From JANXQE01 sp035294005 (lineage in GTDB: Bacteria; Verrucomicrobiota; Verrucomicrobiia; Limisphaerales; UBA8199): a DNA stretch of 20,997 bases. The number at the start of each line of letters is the position of its first letter. Position 1 is the stretch's first letter. The DNA is taken from assembly GCA_035294005.1 (NCBI GenBank), contig DATGLT010000144.1, positions 1 through 20,997 on the forward strand, read 5' to 3'. Below are positions 14,556 to 20,997 of the stretch, in pieces. The notes beneath the pieces are model-generated. The model ran no database searches. It was not told the DNA's origin and saw nothing but the letters and a program-made list of their open reading frames with translations. The translations under genes were made by a program, and so were the position numbers.

Positions 14556-15989
14556 TTATTGCTGCGGAAAAAGGCGCTGAGCGGCGGCAAAATAACTCCA
14601 CAATGGCCCTGCGACACCCCGTTGCCGGAGCCGCCCTACCAGTTTCTCGTAAGCCGGATTGAAATCCCCAATGATCCAGTTCGGGGAGCGCCTGGCGAAC
14701 TCGTTCAACTTCTCGAGTACTCCCTCAATGGTGAGGCCTTGGGCCAGGTAGTAGGCTGGTTTGAGCAGATTGCAGCCACGCTCGAGGCGACCCTCCATGA
14801 CCGCCCGCTCGAACAGCGGTGTCCCCGGGTAAATGCGCATGCCCGGAACAGCCATGATAACAGCCCCGGCAAGCTGTTTCGAATTTTCGAATCCGATTTG
14901 CAACGTTTCCAACGTTTCGCCCGGGCCGCCTGCGATTAGAAAATGGCAAAAATCAATCCCCTCTCTTCGCGCAAGTTCCGTTGAACGCCGAATGTCATCG
15001 AACGAAAAATCCTTCTGGTATTGTTCGAGTGTCTGGTCACAAAAACTATCGGATCCAAATTCAATGTGGGACAGTCCAGCGCGCGCCATGAGTTCCATAG
15101 TCTCAGGGTCAATTCCTTGAGGCCTGAGGAAGCATCCCCAGCGGATTTTTAGCTTTCGCCGAATCAGCGCTTCGCAAACGCTCACGAGATGCGATGAGGA
15201 CGAGTTGAACACCGAATCCACAATGAAGGCGTAGCGGGCACCGAGGCGCTCGAGATGTTCAAATTCCTCCGCCACCTCCTCGGCAACTCTTGCGCGGTGA
15301 CGCGCTCCTTCAATGAGAGGATAGGTGCAAAAGCAACACCGGTGAGCGCAACCGCGCTGTGTTTGGACGTTGAGAACGCCGCCGTGGAGCAGGTAATACT
15401 CGGCTGTTTCGCGTGAAATTGTCGCCTTTGGAATCCACCGGGGCGTCAAAGATTTGTCGCGCTCGATCAGGACGACACGGCCGCCGCGGCGAAAAACCAG
15501 GCCTGAGATAGCTTCGGATTTCGAGCCTGTCTTTAGTGCGTCTATCAGTGCCGCCAGGGCAACTTCCCCCTCCCCCACGATGCCGAAGTCCGGCTGAGCC
15601 AATTCGAATATCTCGCGCGGCAGTATGCTGAATCCGCTGCCGCCCAGGACCACAGGGCAGCCAAATTTACGACGAAGGTTTTGCACCAGCTGGGGAAGTC
15701 CGCCGACAAATGTTTCCTGCCGGCGAATGAGAACGTCATCAACATTCCGAACGGAGATGGCAACGAGGTTCGGTTGAAATTTGGAAAGCCTCAGCTCGAA
15801 CTGCTGTTCATCAGCGAGCAAATCCAGCCATTCCACCTGGTGCCCAGCCGCTTTCAAGGCGGCGGTCAGGTGCGCCAAGCCCAGCGGAAACACAGGCTCG
15901 GGCGTCACACAGCGATTGGCGCTGATGAGCAAAATCTGCCAGCCTTGCCTGGAGATGGATCCCGGCGGTTGCTGGAGCGCAGCGCTCAT
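14556..15989 (-). CDS. B12-binding-domain radical SAM protein
   Basis: A 477-residue protein with an N-terminal cobalamin-binding domain (about 17-155: ILLISANRCVTPEPVFPLGL at the start, VVLGGSGFSILPREIFE at about 113-129, FGIVGEGE at about 135-142). A radical SAM barrel follows, with the iron-sulfur cysteines C214, C218 and C221 in QRGCAHRCCFCTYP. Later barrel segments SHIEFGSDSFCDQTLEQYQK and FLIAGGPGETLET support the fold. Such enzymes cleave S-adenosylmethionine to a 5'-deoxyadenosyl radical and often methylate or rearrange unreactive carbons using cobalamin; many act on lipids or secondary metabolites. The substrate is not evident. The start codon overlaps the uvrC stop (ATGA), so the two are translationally coupled on the minus strand. 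The C-terminal part (about 405-477) is a helical extension of unknown role. Confidence 0.88.
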   Translation of the reverse strand: MSAALQQPPGSISRQGWQILLISANRCVTPEPVFPLGLAHLTAALKAAGHQVEWLDLLADEQQFELRLSKFQPNLVAISVRNVDDVLIRRQETFVGGLPQLVQNLRRKFGCPVVLGGSGFSILPREIFELAQPDFGIVGEGEVALAALIDALKTGSKSEAISGLVFRRGGRVVLIERDKSLTPRWIPKATISRETAEYYLLHGGVLNVQTQRGCAHRCCFCTYPLIEGARHRARVAEEVAEEFEHLERLGARYAFIVDSVFNSSSSHLVSVCEALIRRKLKIRWGCFLRPQGIDPETMELMARAGLSHIEFGSDSFCDQTLEQYQKDFSFDDIRRSTELARREGIDFCHFLIAGGPGETLETLQIGFENSKQLAGAVIMAVPGMRIYPGTPLFERAVMEGRLERGCNLLKPAYYLAQGLTIEGVLEKLNEFARRSPNWIIGDFNPAYEKLVGRLRQRGVAGPLWSYFAAAQRLFPQQ

Positions 15990-17578
15990 CGGGGCTCGGG
16001 TTGAGGCTCCTGGCGCGCCTCAAGGAACGCCTTGAGTTCAGCGGCTGCTTTGCCGCCAAACCCGGGCACCTCCGCAATTTTTTCGACCGGTGCAAGGCGA
16101 ATTCTTTGGACCGATCCAAACTTCTTGAGCAACGCGGCCTTCCGGCGCTCGCCGATGTTGGGGAATTCGTCCAGGATGCTCTCGGAGATCTTTCGCAGGC
16201 GCAAGGTCGCGTTGTAAGTGTTCGCGAACCGATGCGATTCGTCGCGCACCCGTTGAAGCAATTTCAAGGCGCCGCTCTCATGCGAAAGGCGCAGCGGCTC
16301 CTTTTCCCCAGGCCGATAAATCTCCTCGAATTCCTTTGCCAACCCGATGATGGGAATATGGGACAAGCCCAGTTTATTCAATTCGCCGCAGGCTGCTCCT
16401 AGTTGGCCTTTGCCGCCATCAATTAGAATCAGATTTGGCAGGCATGGCGACGGGGCTGGAACGACGGGGGCAGCACCTGCCACAGGCTCAGCGGCGGAAG
16501 CGGCCGGAGGCGAGACCGGCTCGGCGGAAGTGCCCTCGACTCTCGCCTCGCTTAGCAACCGGCTATATCTCCGGCGCACTACTTCGGCCATTGACGCAAA
16601 GTCATCCTGGCCTTCGACAGTCTTGATTTTGAACCGGCGATAGTTAGAACGGTCGGGCCGTCCGTTTCTGAAGCTGACCATGGAAGCCACTTTGAAGGTG
16701 CCGCTGATATTCGAGATATCGAACCCCTCGATGCGTTCGGGCGGGGCGCCCAATCCCAGGGCCTGAGTCAACTCCACCAGGTCCTGTGCGGGATCCAGGG
16801 CGATGGGCAGGCTGTACGGGATGCGCTCGAACCGGTTGACTTTTTGCGTGGTCCGCTCGAGGTCGGATAAAAGGTCGCGCAAGTCCGCCGCCCGTTCGTA
16901 TTCCTGGGCGGCGGCCGCTTTTTTCATTTCGTCAGCCAGGTGCGTCTGCATTTCATGGCATTGGCCTTCGAGGAAATCGCAAGCAGCGCGGACCTGTTCG
17001 AGATATTGGTCGCGCGTGACGTTGGCAATGCAGGGAGCGGTGCAGTATTTGAGGTGCGCGTACAGGCAATGCTTGTAGTCGCGATCAGTGGGTGTGAGCG
17101 GACGGCAACCACGCAAATGAAATTGGCGCCGCACCAGCGACAGCGTGCTGCGCAGCGCGCTGGAACTCGGAAACGGGCCGAAATATCGCGCCCCGTCGTC
17201 CTGCTTAAGCCGCGTTAGGGTAAATCGCGGAATAGCGTCGTTCAGATTCACCTTGAGCATCAGGAACCGTTTGTCATCGCGGAAACTGACGTTGTAGCGC
17301 GGATGAAATTCTTTGATGAGTTTGCTTTCCAGGAGCAGCGCCTCGGGCTCGCTCCGGACCACGTGAAAATCAAAATCGTGAATGGCGTCCACCAGCGCGT
17401 TGAATTTCAAGTCCCAGCCCATCCGCCGCGAAGATTGGAAATACTGGCTGACCCGTTTGCGCAGATCCCGGGCTTTGCCGACATAAATCACGGTCCCGAA
17501 ACGGTCTTTCATCAGGTAAATACCGGGCTTATGCGGCAGGTTGCCAACTTTCTTGCGGATGTTCTCGGCCACTGACAT
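15986..17578 (-). CDS. uvrC: Excinuclease ABC subunit C (UvrC), compact form
   Basis: A 530-residue UvrC, the dual-incision nuclease of nucleotide excision repair that acts with UvrA and UvrB. In order: GIY-YIG nuclease (PGIYLMKDRFGTVIYVGKAR, about 18-37), a four-cysteine cluster C158/C171/C179/C183 where other UvrC proteins bind an Fe-S cluster, UVR motif (AQEYERAADLRDLLSDLERT, about 224-243), and an RNase H-like nuclease with D287 (GFDISN), D387 (LILIDGGKGQ) and H449 (RDESHRFA). Helix-hairpin-helix repeats close the protein (about 473-520). The usual stretch of roughly 100 or more residues between UVR and the RNase H-like domain is missing, while a Pro/Ala-rich insert (about 345-380) interrupts the RNase H-like domain before D387. 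The ATG at 17578 is chosen over an in-frame TTG at 17617. The radical SAM gene overlaps its stop by ATGA. Confidence 0.95.
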   Translation of the reverse strand: MSVAENIRKKVGNLPHKPGIYLMKDRFGTVIYVGKARDLRKRVSQYFQSSRRMGWDLKFNALVDAIHDFDFHVVRSEPEALLLESKLIKEFHPRYNVSFRDDKRFLMLKVNLNDAIPRFTLTRLKQDDGARYFGPFPSSSALRSTLSLVRRQFHLRGCRPLTPTDRDYKHCLYAHLKYCTAPCIANVTRDQYLEQVRAACDFLEGQCHEMQTHLADEMKKAAAAQEYERAADLRDLLSDLERTTQKVNRFERIPYSLPIALDPAQDLVELTQALGLGAPPERIEGFDISNISGTFKVASMVSFRNGRPDRSNYRRFKIKTVEGQDDFASMAEVVRRRYSRLLSEARVEGTSAEPVSPPAASAAEPVAGAAPVVPAPSPCLPNLILIDGGKGQLGAACGELNKLGLSHIPIIGLAKEFEEIYRPGEKEPLRLSHESGALKLLQRVRDESHRFANTYNATLRLRKISESILDEFPNIGERRKAALLKKFGSVQRIRLAPVEKIAEVPGFGGKAAAELKAFLEARQEPQPEPR

Positions 17579-17735
17579 GCCGCTGGTACAATACAGGCGG
17601 TTCCCGCTTGGTGGCAAGAAGTCGCACCCGGGGCGAGCCGGGGAGCCCGAGGCAAGCCGTTCGTGGAAATATAAAGGGGCGGTCCTTAATTGGAACCGTG
17701 CCAGCGCTGCTTGGTCGACTTTCGAAGCCGGTCAC

Positions 17736-19178
17736 TCATTTTGCTCCAAGTGCCGGCTGTGGGGAGATTTCGCCGAGGTCAACATTTCCGGTCGGCGGGT
17801 CAGCCGGCACGGTGAAGGAGACTTGAGCGCCGAACCGATTGCTGGGCGGTTGGCTTGCGGTCGATTGATCGGCGGCTGAAACGATCAAGATGTAATCGCC
17901 AGGCGGGACTTCATCCGCGGAGAGCGTCTGAAAGTCATTCGCGATGACGACTGGCACGTGACGTGCCCGGCGCGCGTAATCCTGGACTTCAGGCAACTGC
18001 TGAACCTGCGCCCACGCAGCCGGATCCGGCTTAGGAGAGCTGACTAAAGCAGCCAAAGCCGGCGGTGGAGCGGTTTGCGCCCACGCGTGCACGCTTTGGG
18101 TGTTTTGGGCCTTCCAACCGTCGGGCCAATGCAACCGGCCACTCAACGAATAGCAGTTGCCGCCAAGATTCACGGCGGTCGTCTCACCTGGCCGGATGTC
18201 GACGTCGGCAACCGGGTCGTGCTGCAGGCCGCCGCCACCCACCGGAATCAAGCGGACCAGCTTGTGTTTGCCGGGAGGCACCTGGTTGAAAACAAAATGC
18301 CCCGCCTCGTCGGTCCTGGCGCGATACGCCTCGAAACTCGATTGAACGGGGTCCGAGGGCCGCTCGCCATATTGGAAAAGGAAATCCCGATTGGTTGCCG
18401 GCTGGCCGCTCACGGTGTAAGTGCCTTCGAGTTTTCCCCACGGCTCCAGACGAATGATCGGATCGGCGGCCAGCGCGGCTGCGCTGACCTCGGCAAATCC
18501 CGCCGAATGGGCGACGATCACCCGGGAGATGCTCTCGTCGACAGGAAGTCGAAAGTTGCCGCTGGCGTCGGTGTTCAACAAGGCGGCTCCGTTCTGAGCA
18601 TTCAGCCGGTAAAGGCCGCCAGGGACGAGCTGCAGGCCGGCTTGGGGCATTACCAGACCCACGTCAGCCTGGGTGGCCGGGCGATTATCCGGGAGCAGAA
18701 CGGTTACGGTAGTCTCGGCCGCAACACGCAAGGCGACATCGAGGCGCACCTCCGCCTCGTCAGCCTGGATAGGCCGCGAAATAAAGGGCGCGTAGCCTTC
18801 CGCTTGGAAGCGCAACATATACCCGGGGTTTGGCCCGCCGTAGACCAAAGCATCCTCGAACGAGTGCCGGAACTGTCCATCAGAAAAGGTGAGCCAATCA
18901 CGTTCGAAATTACTCCACCGCCCGCCAACAGTATGGTCGAATACATTCGTCACAGGCCACCCGGTCACAATTTTGAAACGCGGAATCGGGTGTCCGTCGG
19001 AGGCGTCGCGGACCGTGCCCGAAACGACCACGGCCGACGCGAGGACGATGACATGCTCTTGCCCATCGGCTCGAACGGTGACGCCATTGGTGCGCATCAG
19101 GCCCGGGGCCGCGATGTCGAATTTCAGTTCGCTATCCGGAGCATTGCTCCAGGTCACGCGGCCTTCGGTGTCCGGGGG
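17736..19178 (-). pseudogene. 3' remnant of a carboxypeptidase-regulatory-like (beta-sandwich repeat) protein gene, cut by an insertion sequence
   Basis: An open frame of about 480 codons runs unbroken from the IS edge to a TGA at 17736. Just inside the IS repeat the frame meets a stop at 19194-19196, so no native start survives. A GTG at 19157 is the first possible internal start. The first host residues, PDTEGRVTWSNAPDSELKFD, are the middle of a carboxypeptidase-regulatory-like repeat, and later units (VSGTVRDASDGHPIPRFKIV; GKLEGTYTVSGQPA; NTDASGNFRLPVDE; TDEAGHFVFNQVPPGKHKLV; SLSGRLHWPDGW) show the same beta-sandwich pattern. Proteins of this sort in Verrucomicrobiota are often secreted or carry an upstream signalling or peptidase domain, but that N-terminal part is not in the window. 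The remnant is probably non-functional unless translated from an internal start. Confidence 0.75.
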
Positions 19179-19198
19179 TGCAGGACAAAATAGTCACC
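19176..19198 (+). repeat. Left terminal inverted repeat of the IS
   Basis: GCAGGACAAAATAGTCACC at 19180-19198 is matched exactly, in reverse complement, at 20975-20993. Extending outward, one mismatch (T19179) then GGG gives 22 of 23 matches over 19176-19198. Confidence 0.9.
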
Positions 19199-19241
19199 TG
19201 ATTTAAACAGCAGCAGCTTCACACGCGTTTTTTTGCTTGCT

Positions 19242-19265
19242 TATTGTATCTTTATAGATACAATA
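19242..19265 (+). promoter_or_regulatory. Perfect hairpin at the transposase start
   Basis: TATTGTATC (19242-19250) and GATACAATA (19257-19265) form a 9-bp perfect stem with a TTTATA loop ending on the A of the first candidate ATG. TACAAT (19259-19264), with TTGCTT (19237-19242) 16 nt before it, could be a promoter, and a transcript from it would start near the second ATG at 19271. Such structures often limit transposase expression from outside transcripts. This role is inferred. Confidence 0.45.
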
Positions 19266-19657
19266 TGCTCATGCCTGCTTCTCTGTCACAGCTCGAACAA
19301 CGCCGGGAGCAAATCCTGCACCAAATCCAAGCCATCGACCGCCTTCGCCGCGGTTCCTTAAGCCGCCAGTTCTTCAAAAAGTCTCGCGCCGACTCCAAAC
19401 CCCAACAAGGGCCTTACTACGTCCTGCAGGGTTACATCCAGGGCCAGAAGTTCTCCGAGCGCATCCCCGCCGCACAAGCCCAGCAGATCGAACCCTTGGT
19501 CGCCAACTATAAGCGCTTTGAAGAACTGGCCGAGGAGTTCGTTACCGTAACCGACCAAATCACCCGCCTGAGCCAAGTTGCCCCGGAGGCAAAAAAAAAC
19601 TCCAGACGGAAATCGGGCAGGAGCGCTTCCGGGAAGCCAACGCCTTCATCCGATTAG
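19265..19657 (+). CDS. ISKra4-type transposase, N-terminal frame (orfA)
   Basis: A 130-residue first reading frame of the transposase. It starts at ATG 19265 (or 19271), is Arg/Gln-rich and helical (LSQLEQRREQILHQIQAIDR), then PYYVLQGYIQGQKFSERIP and ETL-like helices to about residue 105. After EAK at the A-run its last 20 or so residues (SRRKSGRSASGKPTPSSD) are basic and unlike the upstream protein, as expected where the true product leaves this frame. A -1 shift in the nine-A run (19591-19599) joins it smoothly to the second frame through KKKLQTEIGQERFREANAF. The QGY..G....R.P segment is similar to DUF6788-type N-terminal pieces seen before ISKra4-like transposases, as far as I recall. It is probably a DNA-binding or dimerisation region. 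Confidence 0.7.
   Translation: MLMPASLSQLEQRREQILHQIQAIDRLRRGSLSRQFFKKSRADSKPQQGPYYVLQGYIQGQKFSERIPAAQAQQIEPLVANYKRFEELAEEFVTVTDQITRLSQVAPEAKKNSRRKSGRSASGKPTPSSD
19591..19599 (+). other. Slippery run of nine A: candidate -1 programmed frameshift or transcriptional slippage site
   Basis: In the first frame the codons are GCA AAA AAA AAC, which contains the -1 heptamers A-AAA-AAA and A-AAA-AAC. A -1 step enters the frame that is open to the transposase stop at 20973. GGAGG at 19585-19589 lies immediately upstream and may stall ribosomes, although it is closer than the usual stimulatory spacing. Confidence 0.6.
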
Positions 19658-19683
19658 TCAAAGCCCAGTGGCAAGCCCAAGGG

Positions 19684-20973
19684 GTGCGCAACCTAGAAGC
19701 GGTCGAAATCGGCTTGCGCGAGGCGGTCTACCGCGACCTGTGCGCCATTCTGGAGGAGTTGCTCAACGACCCAGCTCTGCCGGTCCCCGAGGACTATAGC
19801 CGGGCGGGCGAGAAGTGCCACGCCAAGCGCCCCAAAGAGTTCCTGTCGCTCTTTGGACCCGTGCCCTTGCATCGCAACTATTATCATTCGCAAGCCAAGC
19901 AAACGGGACGGGCTCCGCTGGACCAAGCGTTGGGTTTGTGGGCGGGTTACTCCCCGGGCGTGCTGCGAGTGCTCTGCCGCTTGGCGGCGCGCTTCCCCTT
20001 TGAGATCGCCGCGGCGGAGTTCAAGGCCTACTGCGGGCTGAAGGTCGAAGGTCGCCAGATCCAGCGCGTCACCCAGGATGGGGGCCCGCTGGTACGGCAG
20101 GTCCAGCAGCAATTGCCTCCCTTCAAGCACGACTCCGGCACGATCCCCGTTCTGTATACCGCCGTGGATGGCACCGGCGTGCCCATGATGCCCAGTGAAT
20201 TGGAAGGCCGCGTCGGCAAGCAGCCCGACGGCTCGGCCAAGACCCGCGAGGTCAAGCTGGGCTGCATCTTCACCCAAACCACGACCGACGAGGAAGGTTT
20301 GCCGCTGCGCGATTACCAGTCCACCAGCTATGTGGCTGGCTTCGAGGAGGCCGCCGATTTTATGGTGCGCGTGCGCCAAGAGGCTATCCGTCGCCGGATG
20401 GCCGCCGCCCTGCTGGTGGTGCTGCTGGGCGATGGTGCCGCCTGGATCTGGGAACAGGGCCAGAAGTGCTTCCCGATGGCCTTCCAGATTTTAGACCTCT
20501 ATCACGCCCTGGAACACCTCTCCGCACTGACCAAACTGCTGGAAGCCCAACCCCAGGCCGCCAAAGCCCTATGGCAAACCTGGCGCGAACAACTCCTGGC
20601 CGACGAAGTCGCCGAGGTGCTGCGCCAAGCTCGGGAACGCTCAGTTCAGCTCTCCGGCGAACCTGCGGACTTGGCCAGCAAAGAGATCGGCTACTTCCAA
20701 AATAATCAGAGCCGCATGCTCTATGGCACCTATCGTGCCCTGGGCTTCTTCTACGGCTCTGGAGTCGTAGAGGCAGGCTGCAAAACGGTCATTGGCGGGC
20801 GTTGCAAAGGCTCCGGTATGCTCTGGTCCGAGCCCGGCGCCACCCACGTTCTGGACCTGCGCTGTAGCCTGTTTGGCAACCAGTTCGATCAGGTTTGGGA
20901 CCAGCTCAACCAAAGTGATTATCTGCGCCTCCGCATTCTTGAACACGCCGAGGACTCCCACCAAGCCGCCTAA
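19684..20973 (+). CDS. ISKra4-type transposase, catalytic frame (orfB)
   Basis: A 429-residue catalytic part of the transposase. Likely DDE residues are D162 in LYTAVDGTGVP, D250 in VVLLGDGAAWIW and E363 in GSGVVEAGCK. The conserved LDLYHALEHL (270-279) and the C-terminal EAGCKTVIGGRCKGSGMLWS are ISKra4 hallmarks. Cut-and-paste or copy-type movement of the element depends on this protein. The frame is already open upstream from the A-run, so the GTG at 19684 is only the first conventional start. The real product is probably the -1 fusion with the first frame, about 569 residues in all. It ends just before the right inverted repeat. No internal stop or deletion is seen, so the element may still be active. 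Confidence 0.85.
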   Translation: MRNLEAVEIGLREAVYRDLCAILEELLNDPALPVPEDYSRAGEKCHAKRPKEFLSLFGPVPLHRNYYHSQAKQTGRAPLDQALGLWAGYSPGVLRVLCRLAARFPFEIAAAEFKAYCGLKVEGRQIQRVTQDGGPLVRQVQQQLPPFKHDSGTIPVLYTAVDGTGVPMMPSELEGRVGKQPDGSAKTREVKLGCIFTQTTTDEEGLPLRDYQSTSYVAGFEEAADFMVRVRQEAIRRRMAAALLVVLLGDGAAWIWEQGQKCFPMAFQILDLYHALEHLSALTKLLEAQPQAAKALWQTWREQLLADEVAEVLRQARERSVQLSGEPADLASKEIGYFQNNQSRMLYGTYRALGFFYGSGVVEAGCKTVIGGRCKGSGMLWSEPGATHVLDLRCSLFGNQFDQVWDQLNQSDYLRLRILEHAEDSHQAA

Positions 20974-20974
20974 T

Positions 20975-20997
20975 GGTGACTATTTTGTCCTGCCCCC
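20975..20997 (-). repeat. Right terminal inverted repeat of the IS
   Basis: GGTGACTATTTTGTCCTGC (20975-20993) is the exact reverse complement of the left repeat and is followed by CCCC to the window end. It begins one base after the transposase stop codon (20971-20973). Confidence 0.9.

Larger units (their letters stand above)
19176..20997 (+). mobile_element. ISKra4-type insertion sequence, about 1.8 kb
   Basis: The element is bounded by inverted repeats at 19176-19198 and 20975-20997 and holds a two-frame transposase. Transposase motifs (VDGTG, LGDGA, LDLYHALEHL, EAGCKTVIGGRCKGSG) fit the ISKra4 family. It cuts a carboxypeptidase-regulatory-like gene. A target-site duplication cannot be tested because the window stops at the right repeat. 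The outer few bases of each end are uncertain: the strict 19-bp match is 19180-19198 with 20975-20993. Confidence 0.88.

Noticed and set aside
18075..19193. A 372-codon open frame on the plus strand
   Set aside because: It lies wholly opposite the truncated regulatory-like gene, whose product has recognisable repeat structure. The plus-strand product has no family signature, so it is a composition-driven antisense shadow.
19693..20379. A 228-codon minus-strand frame inside the transposase
   Set aside because: It is antisense to the catalytic transposase frame with D162 and D250. No signature was seen.

Overview
The window most resembles a member of the Verrucomicrobiota (Limisphaerales/Pedosphaera type). 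This rests on gene content rather than a marker phylogeny: an exosortase with an EpsI partner, NrdR coupled to an unfamiliar small protein, a compact UvrC, and a large protein with carboxypeptidase-regulatory-like repeats, all in moderately GC-rich, densely packed DNA. No rRNA, tRNA or CRISPR array was seen, and no stretch over 300 bases lacks a gene.

Left part (1-6626). The 5' end of a dimeric-type glycyl-tRNA synthetase gene runs off the left edge on the minus strand. Divergent from it is a short plus-strand run: a 61-residue Cys-rich zinc-ribbon protein, an MFS transporter, and an enolase-superfamily enzyme 4 nt behind the transporter. Next is a minus-strand TAXI-type solute-binding protein anchored in the membrane at both ends. 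It is divergent from a large alpha-galactosidase-like (clan GH-D) protein. This part looks like uptake and breakdown of sugars or sugar acids.

Middle part (6627-13999). nrdR, whose ribosome-binding region lies in a perfect hairpin, overlaps by ATGA a hypothetical gene whose N-terminus looks like a degenerate ATP cone. An envelope/exopolysaccharide cluster follows on the plus strand: exosortase, EpsI-like protein (ATGA overlap), polyprenyl-phosphate glycosylphosphotransferase and UDP-glucuronate decarboxylase. A PAPS-type sulfotransferase with a helical tail converges on it and overlaps the decarboxylase gene by 95 bp. Behind it is a small secreted protein of unknown function. Related GGGGTAATT/AATTACCCC inverted repeats lie upstream of the sulfotransferase gene and of the secreted-protein gene, suggesting one shared regulator. 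A reasonable reading is export, priming, xylose-donor supply and sulfation of an extracellular polysaccharide, with exosortase anchoring of proteins encoded elsewhere.

Right part (14000-20997). A stand-alone CBM48/AMPK-beta-type glycogen-binding protein converges on a minus-strand pair in which uvrC overlaps a B12-binding radical SAM gene by ATGA. Next is the 3' remnant of a carboxypeptidase-regulatory-like protein gene, cut by an ISKra4-type insertion sequence. The element has about 19-23 bp terminal inverted repeats and a transposase split over two frames joined at a run of nine A. Its right end coincides with the end of the window, as expected if an assembly broke at a multicopy repeat.
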